In this document: piece after piece, positions 1-8,613 of the stretch
How the letters are laid out: every line of letters begins with the position of its first letter
Numbering within the stretch: position 1 is the stretch's first letter
DNA from: an uncultured Shimia sp.
GTDB lineage: Bacteria; Pseudomonadota; Alphaproteobacteria; Rhodobacterales; Rhodobacteraceae
Direction of reading: 5' to 3'
Assembly (NCBI GenBank): GCA_937897325.1
Contig: CALCOY010000022.1
Coordinates: 62,001 to 126,000 of the forward strand
DNA length: 64,000 nt
Made by a program: the position numbers and the translations under genes
Notes under the pieces: model-generated
Database searches by the model: none
The model's input: only the letters and a program-made list of their open reading frames with translations
What the model was told of the DNA's origin: nothing

Positions 1-1
1 G

Positions 2-1864
2 GTCACGGATCAGCCGGTGCCTGCCATTCTTGAATACCTGCCATACCGCAAGCGCGATGGCACGTGCGCACGGGACGCCCTGACCCATCCCTATTTCGCC
101 GCGCGTGGCTATGCCTGCTTGCGGGTCGATATTCGTGGCAATGGCGACAGCCATGGGCTGATGGAGGACGAATACACCCAGGCAGAGCTTGACGACGCCG
201 TAACGGTCATCAACTGGGCCGCCCAGCAGGAATGGTGCAACGGAAACGTTGGCATGATGGGCATCAGTTGGGGTGGATTTAACAGCCTTCAGGTGGCCGG
301 ATTGGCGCCGGAACCTTTGAAGGCGGTCATCACGCTTTGTTCCACGGTGGATCGGTTCAACGAAGATATCCACTACAAGGGCGGCTGCCTTCTGAACGAG
401 AATCTGGGTTGGGGGGCAACGATGTGGAGCTATTCATCCCGTGCACCCGATCCGGCTCTGCGCGGAGATTGGCGCGAGATCTGGCTAGAACGCCTTCACA
501 ACGAACCGTTTCTGCCCGCGACCTGGCTGCGTCACCAACGCCGCGACGCCTATTGGCGGCACGGATCGGTCTGCGAGGATTTCGGCGCGATCAAAGCGAA
601 GGTTTTGGCCATAGGCGGTTGGGGGGATGCCTACAAGAACACAGTGCCAGCGATCGTGAAGAATATCGATGGCGCCAAAGGAATCATCGGGCCGTGGGTG
701 CACAAGTATCCGCATTTCGCCGTGCCCGAACCCCGGATTGGTTTTTTGCAAGAAGCCCTGCGCTGGTGGGATCGCTGGCTAAAGGACGTGCCGAACGGGG
801 CGGAGGCCGACCCGGATTATCGACCCTATCTGATGGACGGCGTGCACCCGGCCACATGGTATACTGAACGGCCGGGCGCCTGGCTGAAAGATCCGGGAAC
901 AGAAAGGCGAAGCTATCATCTGACGGACAGTGGCCTGACCGATCAGCCAGCGCGGATCGAGAAAACCATCGCCTCACCACAGCATTGCGGGATGGATGCG
1001 GGTGAATACTGCGCAATCTGGCTGGGCCCGGAACTGCCGGGCGATCAGCGCGCGGACGACGCGATGTCGGTCAGCTTCGAGACCGACCCGCTCGCCGACG
1101 ACACATCCATTGTGGGGGCGCCCGAAGTTACGCTTGTTCTGGCCAGCGACCAAACCTGCGGGCAGATCGCCGTGCGATTGGGTCATGTACATCTCGACGG
1201 CTCAACCACCCGGATCACCTACGGCGTTCTAAATCTTGCGAACACATTTGGCGTTAACACCAGGGCGCTGGAACCTAGTGTACCCAAAACATTCGTTCTG
1301 TCTCTGGACGAAGTCGCTTATACGGTCCCGGCGGGTGATCGACTTCGGGTGTCTATTAGCAATGCCTATTGGCCGCTTATCTGGCCGTCGCCGAAGTCGA
1401 CTGCCTTGACCCTGACCGCCGGGTGCATCGACCTGCCCCTGCTGACCTCGGCAAGATACTGGAGCTTCGCAGAACCAGAGACTGCCGCACCCTGGGCCAC
1501 TGAAGAATTGCGCGCCGAAAATCATCTGCGCAAAACCGAGATTGATCACGTCACCGGCACCGTCACCCTTCGGATCGAAGACGATTTCGGCAAGGTCCGC
1601 GATCTTGACCATGGGCTGATCCACGGATCAAAAGTGCGCGAAACCTGGAGCATTCATCCCGACGATCCGCTGTCAGCCAGTGGCATGTGCCACTGGACGG
1701 ACGAGATCGAACGCGACGACATCCGATTGCGGACCGAAGCCTGCTGCGACATGACAAGCGACGCAACTCACTTCTATCTCAGCGCGACATTGAAGGCATT
1801 TGAGAATGAAAACGAGGTTTTCTCAAAGGAAATCAATGAGAAAGTCGCCCGAGATCACATCTGA
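2..1864 (+). CDS. CocE/NonD family serine hydrolase, 5'-truncated
   Basis: The reading frame is open from base 2, so the true start lies outside the window; about 620 codons are present, roughly 50 short of the family's usual 660-670. It is an alpha/beta hydrolase of the X-Pro dipeptidyl-peptidase S15/cocaine esterase superfamily. The nucleophile elbow GISWGG is near residue 84 counted from the GTG at 17. A probable catalytic Asp lies in GGWGDAYKN and the His in GPWVHKYPH. A C-terminal jelly-roll (PepX_C-like) half follows from about residue 300. It probably cleaves an acyl-amino or ester bond in the cytoplasm; no signal peptide can be judged. The peptide ABC importer 124 bp downstream on the same strand suggests that it processes the imported substrate. 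The exact substrate is unknown. Confidence 0.85.
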   Translation, partial: VTDQPVPAILEYLPYRKRDGTCARDALTHPYFAARGYACLRVDIRGNGDSHGLMEDEYTQAELDDAVTVINWAAQQEWCNGNVGMMGISWGGFNSLQVAGLAPEPLKAVITLCSTVDRFNEDIHYKGGCLLNENLGWGATMWSYSSRAPDPALRGDWREIWLERLHNEPFLPATWLRHQRRDAYWRHGSVCEDFGAIKAKVLAIGGWGDAYKNTVPAIVKNIDGAKGIIGPWVHKYPHFAVPEPRIGFLQEALRWWDRWLKDVPNGAEADPDYRPYLMDGVHPATWYTERPGAWLKDPGTERRSYHLTDSGLTDQPARIEKTIASPQHCGMDAGEYCAIWLGPELPGDQRADDAMSVSFETDPLADDTSIVGAPEVTLVLASDQTCGQIAVRLGHVHLDGSTTRITYGVLNLANTFGVNTRALEPSVPKTFVLSLDEVAYTVPAGDRLRVSISNAYWPLIWPSPKSTALTLTAGCIDLPLLTSARYWSFAEPETAAPWATEELRAENHLRKTEIDHVTGTVTLRIEDDFGKVRDLDHGLIHGSKVRETWSIHPDDPLSASGMCHWTDEIERDDIRLRTEACCDMTSDATHFYLSATLKAFENENEVFSKEINEKVARDHI

Positions 1865-1910
1865 CACATGCTTGTCACATCGCCGGGATTAGACCTTGCA
1901 CCCGACCGAC

Positions 1911-1950
1911 AATTGCGCAAACCTTCGACCAGATAGAAGAAAATTGCGCA
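1911..1950. repeat. Direct repeat upstream of the peptide-binding protein gene
   Basis: Two identical copies of AATTGCGCA (1911-1919 and 1942-1950) lie 31 bp apart start to start, about three helical turns, in the 123-bp gap before the substrate-binding protein gene. Each contains the palindrome TGCGCA. They could bind a regulator of the transporter, but no known consensus was recognised. Confidence 0.3.
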
Positions 1951-1987
1951 TCAGACGCAAAGCAAACCTCACGGGGAGATCCAGAAA

Positions 1988-3583
1988 ATGTCGAACGAAC
2001 TTGAACACCTGTCCGCCAAGGTAACCGCAGGAACGATGACGCGCCGCGAATTCATGAGCCGCGCTGCGGCCTTGGGCGTAACCGCCGCCGTCGCCTCCAC
2101 CATGCTGGCCGATGCCGCAAAAGCCGCCACACCCGTGCCGGGCGGCACCTTCCGCATGGGTGTTCAGGGTGGTGAAAGCACCAACAGCCAGGACCCGGCG
2201 ACCTGGGCATCGGATGTGCCGATAACCATCGGACGGCTTTGGGGCGAGACCCTTGTGCGTGTAATGCCCGATGGTAGCCTCGAAGGGCTTGTCGCAGAAA
2301 GCTGGGAAGGTTCGGCCGATGCTTCGACCTGGACTTTCAAGATCCGCGAAAACTGCATGTTCTCGAACGGCAATGCCGTCACTGCCGAGGACGTGATGAA
2401 AACGATGGAGCGCCATTCGAACGAAGAGTCGAAGTCGGGCGCCTTGGGCATCATGCAAGGCATCAAGTCGATGTCTGCTGATGGCATGAGCTTCGTCGTG
2501 GAACTCGACGGTGCCAATGCCGACCTCCCATACCTGATGGCCGATTACCATCTGATGATCCAGCCCGGCGGCGGTTTCGATAACCCGACAGCGGCCATCG
2601 GCACTGGCGCGTATGTCATGGAAGACTACGAGGCGGGCGTGCGCGCCACAGCGACACGCCGTGACGACTATTGGGGCGGCGACCAAACCCAAGTCGCCCA
2701 TTATGATCGGATCGAATTGATCGTGCTCAACGATGCGACGGCACGGACGGCAGCCCTGCAATCCGGTCAGGTCGACGCGATCAACCGGGTCGAACCGAAG
2801 GTGGCCAAGCTTCTGGACCGCGCGCCAAACGTCAACGTGGTCAATGTGTCAGGCCGAGGGCACTATGTCTTTATCGCGCATGTGGACACGGCACCCTTTG
2901 ACAATAACGACCTTCGCCTGGCGCTGAAATACGCGATCAACCGCCAAGAAATGGTCGACAAGATCCTGCAGGGCTACGGTGGTATCGGGAACGACATGCC
3001 GATCAACGCGGCCTATCCGCTGTTTGACCAAACGATCCCACAACGCGAGTTTGACCTCGACAAGGCGCGCGAACATTACGAAAAATCAGGTCATGATGGC
3101 TCGCCCATCATTCTGCGCACCGCCGACGGGGCCTTTCCCGGTGCGGTCGATGCAGCCGCCCTTTTCCAAGCCTCCTGTCAGGCGGCGGGCATTCCACTGG
3201 AGATCAAGCGCGAGCCAAACGATGGTTACTGGTCCGAGGTCTGGAACAAGCAGCCCTTCTGCGCCTCTTACTGGGGTGGCCGCCCCGTGCAGGATCAGAT
3301 GTATGCCACAGCCTATCTTTCAAGCGCCGATTGGAATGACACCCGCTGGAAGCGCGACGATTTCGACGCGATGCTTCTGGAAGCCCGGGCTGAACTTGAT
3401 GAGGTCAAACGCATGGAAATCTATTCAAAGATGGGTCGCATGTTGAACGAGGAAGGCGGGCTGATCCTGCCGATGTTCAACGACTTCATCGACGGCGTGT
3501 CCTCCGAAGTGCAGGGTTACGAGGGCGATCCAAACGCGGATCTGATGAACTACTACGCCTTCAAAGAGACGTGGAAAGCCTGA
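1988..3583 (+). CDS. Peptide/oligopeptide ABC transporter substrate-binding protein (SBP_bac_5)
   Basis: Periplasmic solute-binding protein of the DppA/OppA family, 531 aa, a normal length. The N-terminus carries a twin-arginine signal: TRREF at residues 18-22, a hydrophobic alanine-rich stretch, and probable cleavage after AKA near residue 47. Export of the folded protein by Tat is common for this family in alphaproteobacteria. The mature part begins with the typical GGTFRMG strand and contains the family's NGNAVTAEDV segment near residue 130. The start is supported by a GGGGAG Shine-Dalgarno about 8 bp upstream. It is the first gene of a four-component importer and follows the CocE-like hydrolase. 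The family binds di- or oligopeptides but also nickel, opines or glycosides, so the ligand is inferred only from context. Confidence 0.9.
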   Translation: MSNELEHLSAKVTAGTMTRREFMSRAAALGVTAAVASTMLADAAKAATPVPGGTFRMGVQGGESTNSQDPATWASDVPITIGRLWGETLVRVMPDGSLEGLVAESWEGSADASTWTFKIRENCMFSNGNAVTAEDVMKTMERHSNEESKSGALGIMQGIKSMSADGMSFVVELDGANADLPYLMADYHLMIQPGGGFDNPTAAIGTGAYVMEDYEAGVRATATRRDDYWGGDQTQVAHYDRIELIVLNDATARTAALQSGQVDAINRVEPKVAKLLDRAPNVNVVNVSGRGHYVFIAHVDTAPFDNNDLRLALKYAINRQEMVDKILQGYGGIGNDMPINAAYPLFDQTIPQREFDLDKAREHYEKSGHDGSPIILRTADGAFPGAVDAAALFQASCQAAGIPLEIKREPNDGYWSEVWNKQPFCASYWGGRPVQDQMYATAYLSSADWNDTRWKRDDFDAMLLEARAELDEVKRMEIYSKMGRMLNEEGGLILPMFNDFIDGVSSEVQGYEGDPNADLMNYYAFKETWKA

Positions 3584-3589
3584 TCGGGC

Positions 3590-4546
3590 ATGCATCCCGT
3601 CCTTAGTCTGATCGCCCAGCGCCTTGTGCTGGGCGTCCTTCTCCTGTTCGCCGCCTCTGTCCTGATCTTTGCCGGCACGACAATCCTGCCAGGAGACGTC
3701 GCGCAACAGATACTCGGGCAGGCTGCCACTCCAGAGAGCCTTGCCAATCTGCGCGCAGAGCTTGGTCTGAATGATCCGCCCGTAACCAGGTACTTCGGCT
3801 GGCTTGGGGGTGTCTTGCAGGGTGATCTGGGAACCGCGCTGACCAACCAGCGCGACATCGCGGAAAGCTTGGGCCAGCGGCTGTCCAACACGCTTTTCCT
3901 CGCTTTCTGGGCAGCACTGATCTCGGTACCTCTGGCTATCCTCCTGGGTCTCACCGCCGTGCGTTACAAGGATCGCTGGCCAGATAAGCTGATCTCAGCC
4001 GTCACGCTGGCTTCGATCTCGATCCCGGAATTCCTGATCGGTTATGTACTGATGTTCTTTGTGGCCGTGCAACTTGGCTGGGCGCCGTCGGTTGCGATGA
4101 TCAATGACAGTATGAACTTTGGCCAGAAGCTCAATGCCATCGCGCTGCCAGTGGCGGTTCTGACGCTCGTGGTGCTGGCACATATGATGCGTATGACCCG
4201 TGCCGCGATCCTGAACGTCATGCAATCGGCATATATCGAGACGGCTGAACTCAAGGGTCTTTCGACCTTCGCGGTGATCCGCAAACACGCCTTCCCAAAC
4301 GCCATCGCGCCTATCGTGAACGTGGTGATGATCAACCTCGCCTATCTGGTGGTCGGTGTGGTGGTGATAGAGGTGGTCTTTGTCTATCCAGGCATGGGGC
4401 AGTATCTGGTCGACCATGTCTCCAAACGCGACGTGCCCGTCGTGCAGGCGTGCGGTCTGATCTTCGCCGCCGTCTATATTGGGCTCAACATGATCGCCGA
4501 CATCGTGTCGATCCTCGCAAATCCCAGGCTGAGGCATCCAAAGTGA
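3590..4546 (+). CDS. Peptide ABC transporter permease, DppB/OppB type
   Basis: Inner-membrane permease of 318 aa with the DppB architecture: one N-terminal membrane helix (about residues 9-30), an extracytoplasmic segment, then a five-helix BPD_transp_1 core. The coupling-helix EAA region reads ETAELKGLSTFAVIRKHAFP near residue 220, where the fused ATPase would dock. The start lies 6 bp after the binding-protein stop, so the two are co-transcribed. It would pair with the downstream DppC-type permease to form the channel. Length and segment order are typical of the family. Confidence 0.9.
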   Translation: MHPVLSLIAQRLVLGVLLLFAASVLIFAGTTILPGDVAQQILGQAATPESLANLRAELGLNDPPVTRYFGWLGGVLQGDLGTALTNQRDIAESLGQRLSNTLFLAFWAALISVPLAILLGLTAVRYKDRWPDKLISAVTLASISIPEFLIGYVLMFFVAVQLGWAPSVAMINDSMNFGQKLNAIALPVAVLTLVVLAHMMRMTRAAILNVMQSAYIETAELKGLSTFAVIRKHAFPNAIAPIVNVVMINLAYLVVGVVVIEVVFVYPGMGQYLVDHVSKRDVPVVQACGLIFAAVYIGLNMIADIVSILANPRLRHPK

Positions 4547-4637
4547 ATCTTTCTGCAAAAAAACTTAATTTGCGCAACCAATCGTATGCGTCGGCATGTG
4601 CAGAGGGGCGCGTATCCGCAAGTTGTGGCATCAAGGC

Positions 4638-5456
4638 ATGTTGAAAAATATCCCACTCTCGGCACTGATCGGCCTTTTTTTCACCGGCCTCTATTTTCTT
4701 ATGGCCATCTTCGCCCCGCTCGTCGCTCCCTACGGTATGGCCGAAGTTGTCGGAGATGTGTGGGAGCCCTCCTCCGCCGACCACCTCCTTGGCACCGACA
4801 CGATCGGGCGCGACCTGCTCAGCCGCATGATCTATGGCGGCCGCACAACGATCTACATCGCCACCATGGCCACGGCTCTGTCGTTCATCACGGGCTCGAT
4901 CCTGGGCTTTGCCGCCGCTGTCTCGGGCGGCTGGGTAGATCAGGCACTCTCGCGCTTTGTCGATCTCATCATGTCCATCCCCTCACTGATCTTCGCACTT
5001 GTCGTGCTCTCGGTTATGCCAGTCACCGTTACTGTCCTGATCCTGGTTATGGGCCTTTTGGACGCGACACGGGTCTACCGGCTTGCCCGCGCAGTCGCCG
5101 TCGACATCTCTGTCATGGAATATGTCGAGGCCGCCCGGCTCCGCGGTGAAAAACTGACATGGATCATATTCCGCGAGATCCTGCCCAACGCACTCTCGCC
5201 ATTGGTTGCTGAAATGGGACTGCGCTTCATCTTCATGGTGCTTTTCGTCTCAACGCTGTCCTTCCTTGGTATCGGAGTGCAACCACCGGGTGCCGATTGG
5301 GGCGGGATCGTGAAGGAAAACAAAGAAGGCATCGTCTATGGCATCGGGGCAGCACTCTACCCCGCCGTGGCCATCGCGACACTCGCCATCAGCGTAAACC
5401 TTGTCGCCGATTGGGTCCTCAACCGCACCACTTCACTGAAAGGCGGTCGGGGATGA
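4638..5456 (+). CDS. Peptide ABC transporter permease, DppC/OppC type
   Basis: Second inner-membrane permease, 272 aa from the chosen start. One N-terminal helix is followed by PLVAPYGMAEVVG, then the DppC hallmark HLLGTDTIGRDLLSRMIYG and the BPD_transp_1 core. The coupling helix is EYVEAARLRGEKLTWIIFRE. The start at 4638 has AAGG 5 bp upstream; an in-frame ATG at 4596 would add 14 residues but has no Shine-Dalgarno. The gene ends in an ATGA overlap with a possible 30-codon ORF that leads into the ATPase gene. It forms the translocation pore with the DppB-type protein. Confidence 0.88.
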   Translation: MLKNIPLSALIGLFFTGLYFLMAIFAPLVAPYGMAEVVGDVWEPSSADHLLGTDTIGRDLLSRMIYGGRTTIYIATMATALSFITGSILGFAAAVSGGWVDQALSRFVDLIMSIPSLIFALVVLSVMPVTVTVLILVMGLLDATRVYRLARAVAVDISVMEYVEAARLRGEKLTWIIFREILPNALSPLVAEMGLRFIFMVLFVSTLSFLGIGVQPPGADWGGIVKENKEGIVYGIGAALYPAVAIATLAISVNLVADWVLNRTTSLKGGRG

Positions 5457-5545
5457 ACCTTGATGCCAGAAGGGTCGGTGGGCGGGCGTATTTGGCGCAG
5501 CCAAACAGAGCCGCCACCGCCCCCCGCAAAGGACCGCGCTCATGA
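5453..5545 (+). CDS. Possible 30-residue coupling ORF between permease and ATPase genes
   Basis: A 30-codon frame starts in an ATGA overlap with the permease stop (5453-5456) and ends in a second ATGA overlap with the ATPase start (5542-5545). The peptide, beginning MNLDARRVGG, is basic and shows no domain. Its value may be translational coupling across an otherwise untranslated 85-bp gap, or it may be chance. No conservation can be judged here. Confidence 0.25.
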   Translation: MNLDARRVGGRAYLAQPNRAATAPRKGPRS

Positions 5546-7176
5546 CCATGCCGCTCGTTGAAGTCCGGGGGCTCAAAATAGGTGCCACAATCTATCCGCC
5601 CGGCGCAAAACCCAAGGCGATCGAAATCGTCCACGGTATCGATTTCGACCTCGGACCCGGTCAGGTGCTGGGCCTGATCGGTGAATCCGGTGCTGGTAAA
5701 TCCACTATTGGTCTTTCCACCATGGCCTACGGGCGCGGGGGCGTGCGGATCACCGGTGGAACGGTCACGATCAACGGTCGCGACATCCTCAAGGCCAACC
5801 TGAGCGAACTGCGCAAGCTGCGCGGCGGTGAGGTCACCTATGTTAGCCAATCCGCCGCTGCCTCCTTCAATCCTGCAAAGCGGATCATGGAACAAGTGAT
5901 TGAGGCGGCTGTTTTGCAGGGAAAATTCAGTAAGCGTGACGCCGAACAACGCGCCGTCGAACTGTTCGGCAAGCTGGGGCTTCCTGATCCGGACAAGATT
6001 GGCAACCGCTATCCCCACCAGGTTTCCGGCGGACAATTGCAACGCTGCATGACGGCCCTCGCCCTCTGCCCGGAACCCGACCTTGTGGTCTTTGATGAGC
6101 CCACGACGGCGCTCGATGTAACCACGCAAATCGACGTGCTGAAAGCGATCAAGGACGCCATTCGCGATACCGGCGTTGCCGCGCTTTACATAACCCATGA
6201 CCTCGCGGTCGTGGCCCAGGTCAGCGATGACATCATGGTGCTGCGCATGGGGGACATGGTCGAGTATGGCAGCACGGACCAGATCATCAACGCGCCAAAA
6301 GAAGAGTATACAAAGGCGCTCGTTTCCGTCCGCTCCATACAACACCCCGAAAAGGCACCGGCCGAGCCTGTCCTGAGCGTCAGGGGCATCACCGCGCGCT
6401 ACAAGGGCCTCAATTTCGATGTCCTGAAAGATGTGACGGTCGACCTATCGCCTGGCCAAACCCTTGCCGTTGTCGGGGAGTCAGGCTCTGGCAAGTCTAC
6501 GCTCGCCCGTGTCATCACTGGGCTTTTGCCCCCCAGCGAAGGCGAGATCGTATTTGACGGGCGCGCCCTCTCGCCCGACCAGCCTTCGCGCAGCCCCGAG
6601 GATCTGCGCGAGTTGCAGATGATCTATCAGATGGCCGACACCGCGATGAACCCGCGCCAGACCGTGGGTACCATCATCGGTCGCCCACTTGAGTTCTACT
6701 TCGGCCTCAGAGGTGAGAAAAAACGCCAGCGGATCAACGAATTGCTGGACGAGATCGAGATGGGTAAAGGTTTCATCGACCGCTACCCGGCCGAACTTTC
6801 GGGCGGGCAGAAACAACGGGTCTGCATCGCCCGCGCACTTGCCGCCAAGCCCAAGTTGATCATCTGCGACGAGGTGACAAGCGCGCTGGACCCGCTTGTC
6901 GCGGATGGCATCCTCAAGCTGCTGCTCCAATTGCAAAAAATTGAGGATGTGGCCTATCTCTTCATCACCCATGACCTCGCCACGGTGCGCGCCATCGCCG
7001 ACAGTATCGCTGTTATGTATCAGGGCCGTGTGCAGCGCTACGGACCCAAATCCGAAGTGCTCAGCCCGCCTTTCGACGATTATACAGATCTGTTGCTGTC
7101 GTCTGTCCCGGAAATGAAACTGGGCTGGCTGGAAGACGTTATCGCACACCGCAAGATGGACAGCGCGGGGCATTGA
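5542..7176 (+). CDS. Fused double ATP-binding subunit of the peptide ABC transporter (DppD-DppF type)
   Basis: A 544-aa protein carries two complete ABC ATPase domains in tandem, so one gene replaces the separate dppD and dppF. Domain 1 has Walker A GESGAGKST (48-56), signature VSGGQLQR and Walker B LVVFDEPTTALD. Domain 2 has GESGSGKST near 311, LSGGQKQR, and Walker B LIICDEVTSALD. H-loops YITHD and FITHD are both present, so both sites look active. It energises the two permeases upstream at the cytoplasmic face of the inner membrane. AAGGA precedes the ATG at 5542; an in-frame ATG at 5548 is an alternative. It is the last gene of the operon. Confidence 0.92.
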   Translation: MTMPLVEVRGLKIGATIYPPGAKPKAIEIVHGIDFDLGPGQVLGLIGESGAGKSTIGLSTMAYGRGGVRITGGTVTINGRDILKANLSELRKLRGGEVTYVSQSAAASFNPAKRIMEQVIEAAVLQGKFSKRDAEQRAVELFGKLGLPDPDKIGNRYPHQVSGGQLQRCMTALALCPEPDLVVFDEPTTALDVTTQIDVLKAIKDAIRDTGVAALYITHDLAVVAQVSDDIMVLRMGDMVEYGSTDQIINAPKEEYTKALVSVRSIQHPEKAPAEPVLSVRGITARYKGLNFDVLKDVTVDLSPGQTLAVVGESGSGKSTLARVITGLLPPSEGEIVFDGRALSPDQPSRSPEDLRELQMIYQMADTAMNPRQTVGTIIGRPLEFYFGLRGEKKRQRINELLDEIEMGKGFIDRYPAELSGGQKQRVCIARALAAKPKLIICDEVTSALDPLVADGILKLLLQLQKIEDVAYLFITHDLATVRAIADSIAVMYQGRVQRYGPKSEVLSPPFDDYTDLLLSSVPEMKLGWLEDVIAHRKMDSAGH

Positions 7177-7193
7177 AGCCATCGCGCGCACCA

Positions 7194-7317
7194 GGGTTAA
7201 CGCGCGGATTTCCTCAACGTCCACGAAACCCCCAGGCTAGCAACAAGAACAAGGCGTTTTCGCTGTCTGTCTTGCGTCGGTAACACGTCGGTATTGCGTC
7301 TGTGCCGATGTCGGCCC
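7194..7317 (+). repeat. Helically phased 11-bp repeat element, copy A
   Basis: The 329-bp gap between the ATPase and methyltransferase genes holds no ORF but has an ordered element. GGGTTAACGCG is at 7194-7204. Five consecutive 11-bp units follow at 7263-7317, the middle ones being GCGTCGGTAAC, ACGTCGGTATT and GCGTCTGTGCC. Another GGGTTAACC lies at 7322-7330. An 11-bp period places each CGTCGGT on the same face of the helix. A colinear copy lies at 60023-60143. The pattern looks like a multi-site protein-binding array; the binding factor is unknown. Confidence 0.6.
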
Positions 7318-7505
7318 GCACGGGGTTAACCGACCGCATGGGCGTTTTTCTCAACCAGCCCTAAAGATGGCTTTGACCGCTTGTGCGAAGCGCGGCTCCC
7401 CCTATCTTTAAGTTCAATAAATCGAACACCGCCAGCTCCAGCCAGTCCTGTTCCGCGCATCCGTGCGGCGCCTTGCGTCTGCATCCCAAATGGAGACTGA
7501 CCGCG

Positions 7506-8150
7506 ATGATCGGCAACCTTATCCCCTACGGTATCATGCTGGTGACTGCGGGCTGTGCGCTTTGGCGAGGAGCGCCTTACGCCACGCTGCCCTTTCTGGG
7601 TTTCATGTGCCTCTGGTATACGATCCGCATGATCTTGACTCGGGGGGATGACAAACCGGTCGTCGACGAAAAGGACGCCCGCCGCGAGCGAAGCCTTGTC
7701 ATTCTGGTTGGTATTGGCATGGTCTATGTGCCGATTGCTGTGCTGGCTGCACCCATCCTTGATTTTGCGGCTTACGACGCCCTTCCCGGCCAAATCGCAC
7801 TTGGTTTCCTGGTGGGACTTCTGGGCGCATACATATTCTGGCGGTCCCATGCGGATCTGGGCAAGAACTGGTCACCGCATCTTGAACTGCGCGAGGGGCA
7901 TCATCTGGTGACAGGCGGAATTTATGCATGGATGCGGCATCCCATGTATACGGCGATTTTTCTGATCAACGGCGCGCAAATGCTGATGCTGACCAACTGG
8001 ATCGCCGGGCCTTTGGGGCTGGCGACTTTCATCCTGCTCTATCTTGCCCGGATCGGGGCGGAAGAGGAGATGATGCGCGAGAGCTTTGCGGAGGAATGGG
8101 AGGTCTACGCCGCGAACACTCCCCGGCTGCTGCCACGGCGCATGCGGTGA
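7506..8150 (+). CDS. Isoprenylcysteine carboxyl methyltransferase-family membrane protein
   Basis: Integral membrane protein of 214 aa with about five hydrophobic segments. It carries the ICMT/PEMT-type C-terminal signature: TGGIYAWMRHPMY near residue 140, then E-E-E-M followed by F-x-x-E-W-x-x-Y and a final PRLLPRRMR. In this superfamily the RHPxY and C-terminal Glu region bind S-adenosylmethionine at the cytoplasmic face, methylating a lipid, thiol or isoprenyl substrate. Bacterial substrates are mostly unknown. The start at 7506 has GGAGA upstream and begins with a membrane helix; the frame extends further upstream but lacks membrane-protein character. No operon partner. Confidence 0.75.
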   Translation: MIGNLIPYGIMLVTAGCALWRGAPYATLPFLGFMCLWYTIRMILTRGDDKPVVDEKDARRERSLVILVGIGMVYVPIAVLAAPILDFAAYDALPGQIALGFLVGLLGAYIFWRSHADLGKNWSPHLELREGHHLVTGGIYAWMRHPMYTAIFLINGAQMLMLTNWIAGPLGLATFILLYLARIGAEEEMMRESFAEEWEVYAANTPRLLPRRMR

Positions 8151-8613
8151 TCGGGCCGCCTCATCTGAGGTCTCAGCCCGTTCTTCGAAGAACCGAAGAC
8201 GATCAATGAAAGGATCACGCACCTACCCCGTACCGCCCCGCATCTTCGGTTCGATCCCGGCCTGGCCGTCGATGCAACCTTTTTCACCGAGCTCATTGCA
8301 ACAGAGCAGAGTGCTTCTGATCCAGACGAACGCATTTGTGCTGAGTGATGCGTCACGCCAATGGTCGGGATTGAGCAGATGTAGTCCCGCCGGGACGATC
8401 CCATGTGGAGCGGCGTCATTTCGGGATTGCGGCGCTTGTATTCCCGCGCGACCGCCGGATCTAGGGCAGATGGTGTCAGATAAAGGTGCTTTCACCAATC
8501 CGGACGGACGCGAGCGGCCGGTAGCGCGGATCGGCATCCTGCCCAGTCTCCAAGATTGCTTTCCGTAGCTAAGTCTGCTTGACAGCTTTTGATCTCGGCA
8601 GCACAACTCCGAT
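8151..8613. other. 463-bp stretch without a supported gene
   Basis: No frame here has a convincing start, Shine-Dalgarno and domain. Just after the methyltransferase gene are two adjacent inverted repeats: CTGAG-GT-CTCAG (8165-8176) and the perfect 14-bp palindrome GTTCTTCGAAGAAC (8180-8193), which could act as a terminator or operator. On the minus strand around 8410-8480 a short protein-like run (ALDPAVAREYKRRNPE) appears without start or continuation, so it may be the remnant of a decayed gene. The last 35 bp hold the promoter of the regulator gene. Confidence 0.4.
8579..8607 (+). promoter_or_regulatory. Putative promoter for a leaderless regulator mRNA
   Basis: A perfect -35 hexamer TTGACA (8579-8584), a 17-bp spacer and a weak -10 CACAAC (8602-8607) place the expected transcription start at about 8614, the A of the regulator's ATG. 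No Shine-Dalgarno precedes that ATG, which fits leaderless translation. The -10 match is poor. Confidence 0.35.

Noticed and set aside
1889-2761. 290-codon minus-strand frame opposite the peptide-binding protein gene
   Set aside because: Antisense shadow of a clear SBP_bac_5 gene; Cys/His/Arg-rich translation without any motif.
7263-7317. CRISPR array
   Set aside because: Repeat unit is only 11 bp with no spacers; no cas genes in the window.
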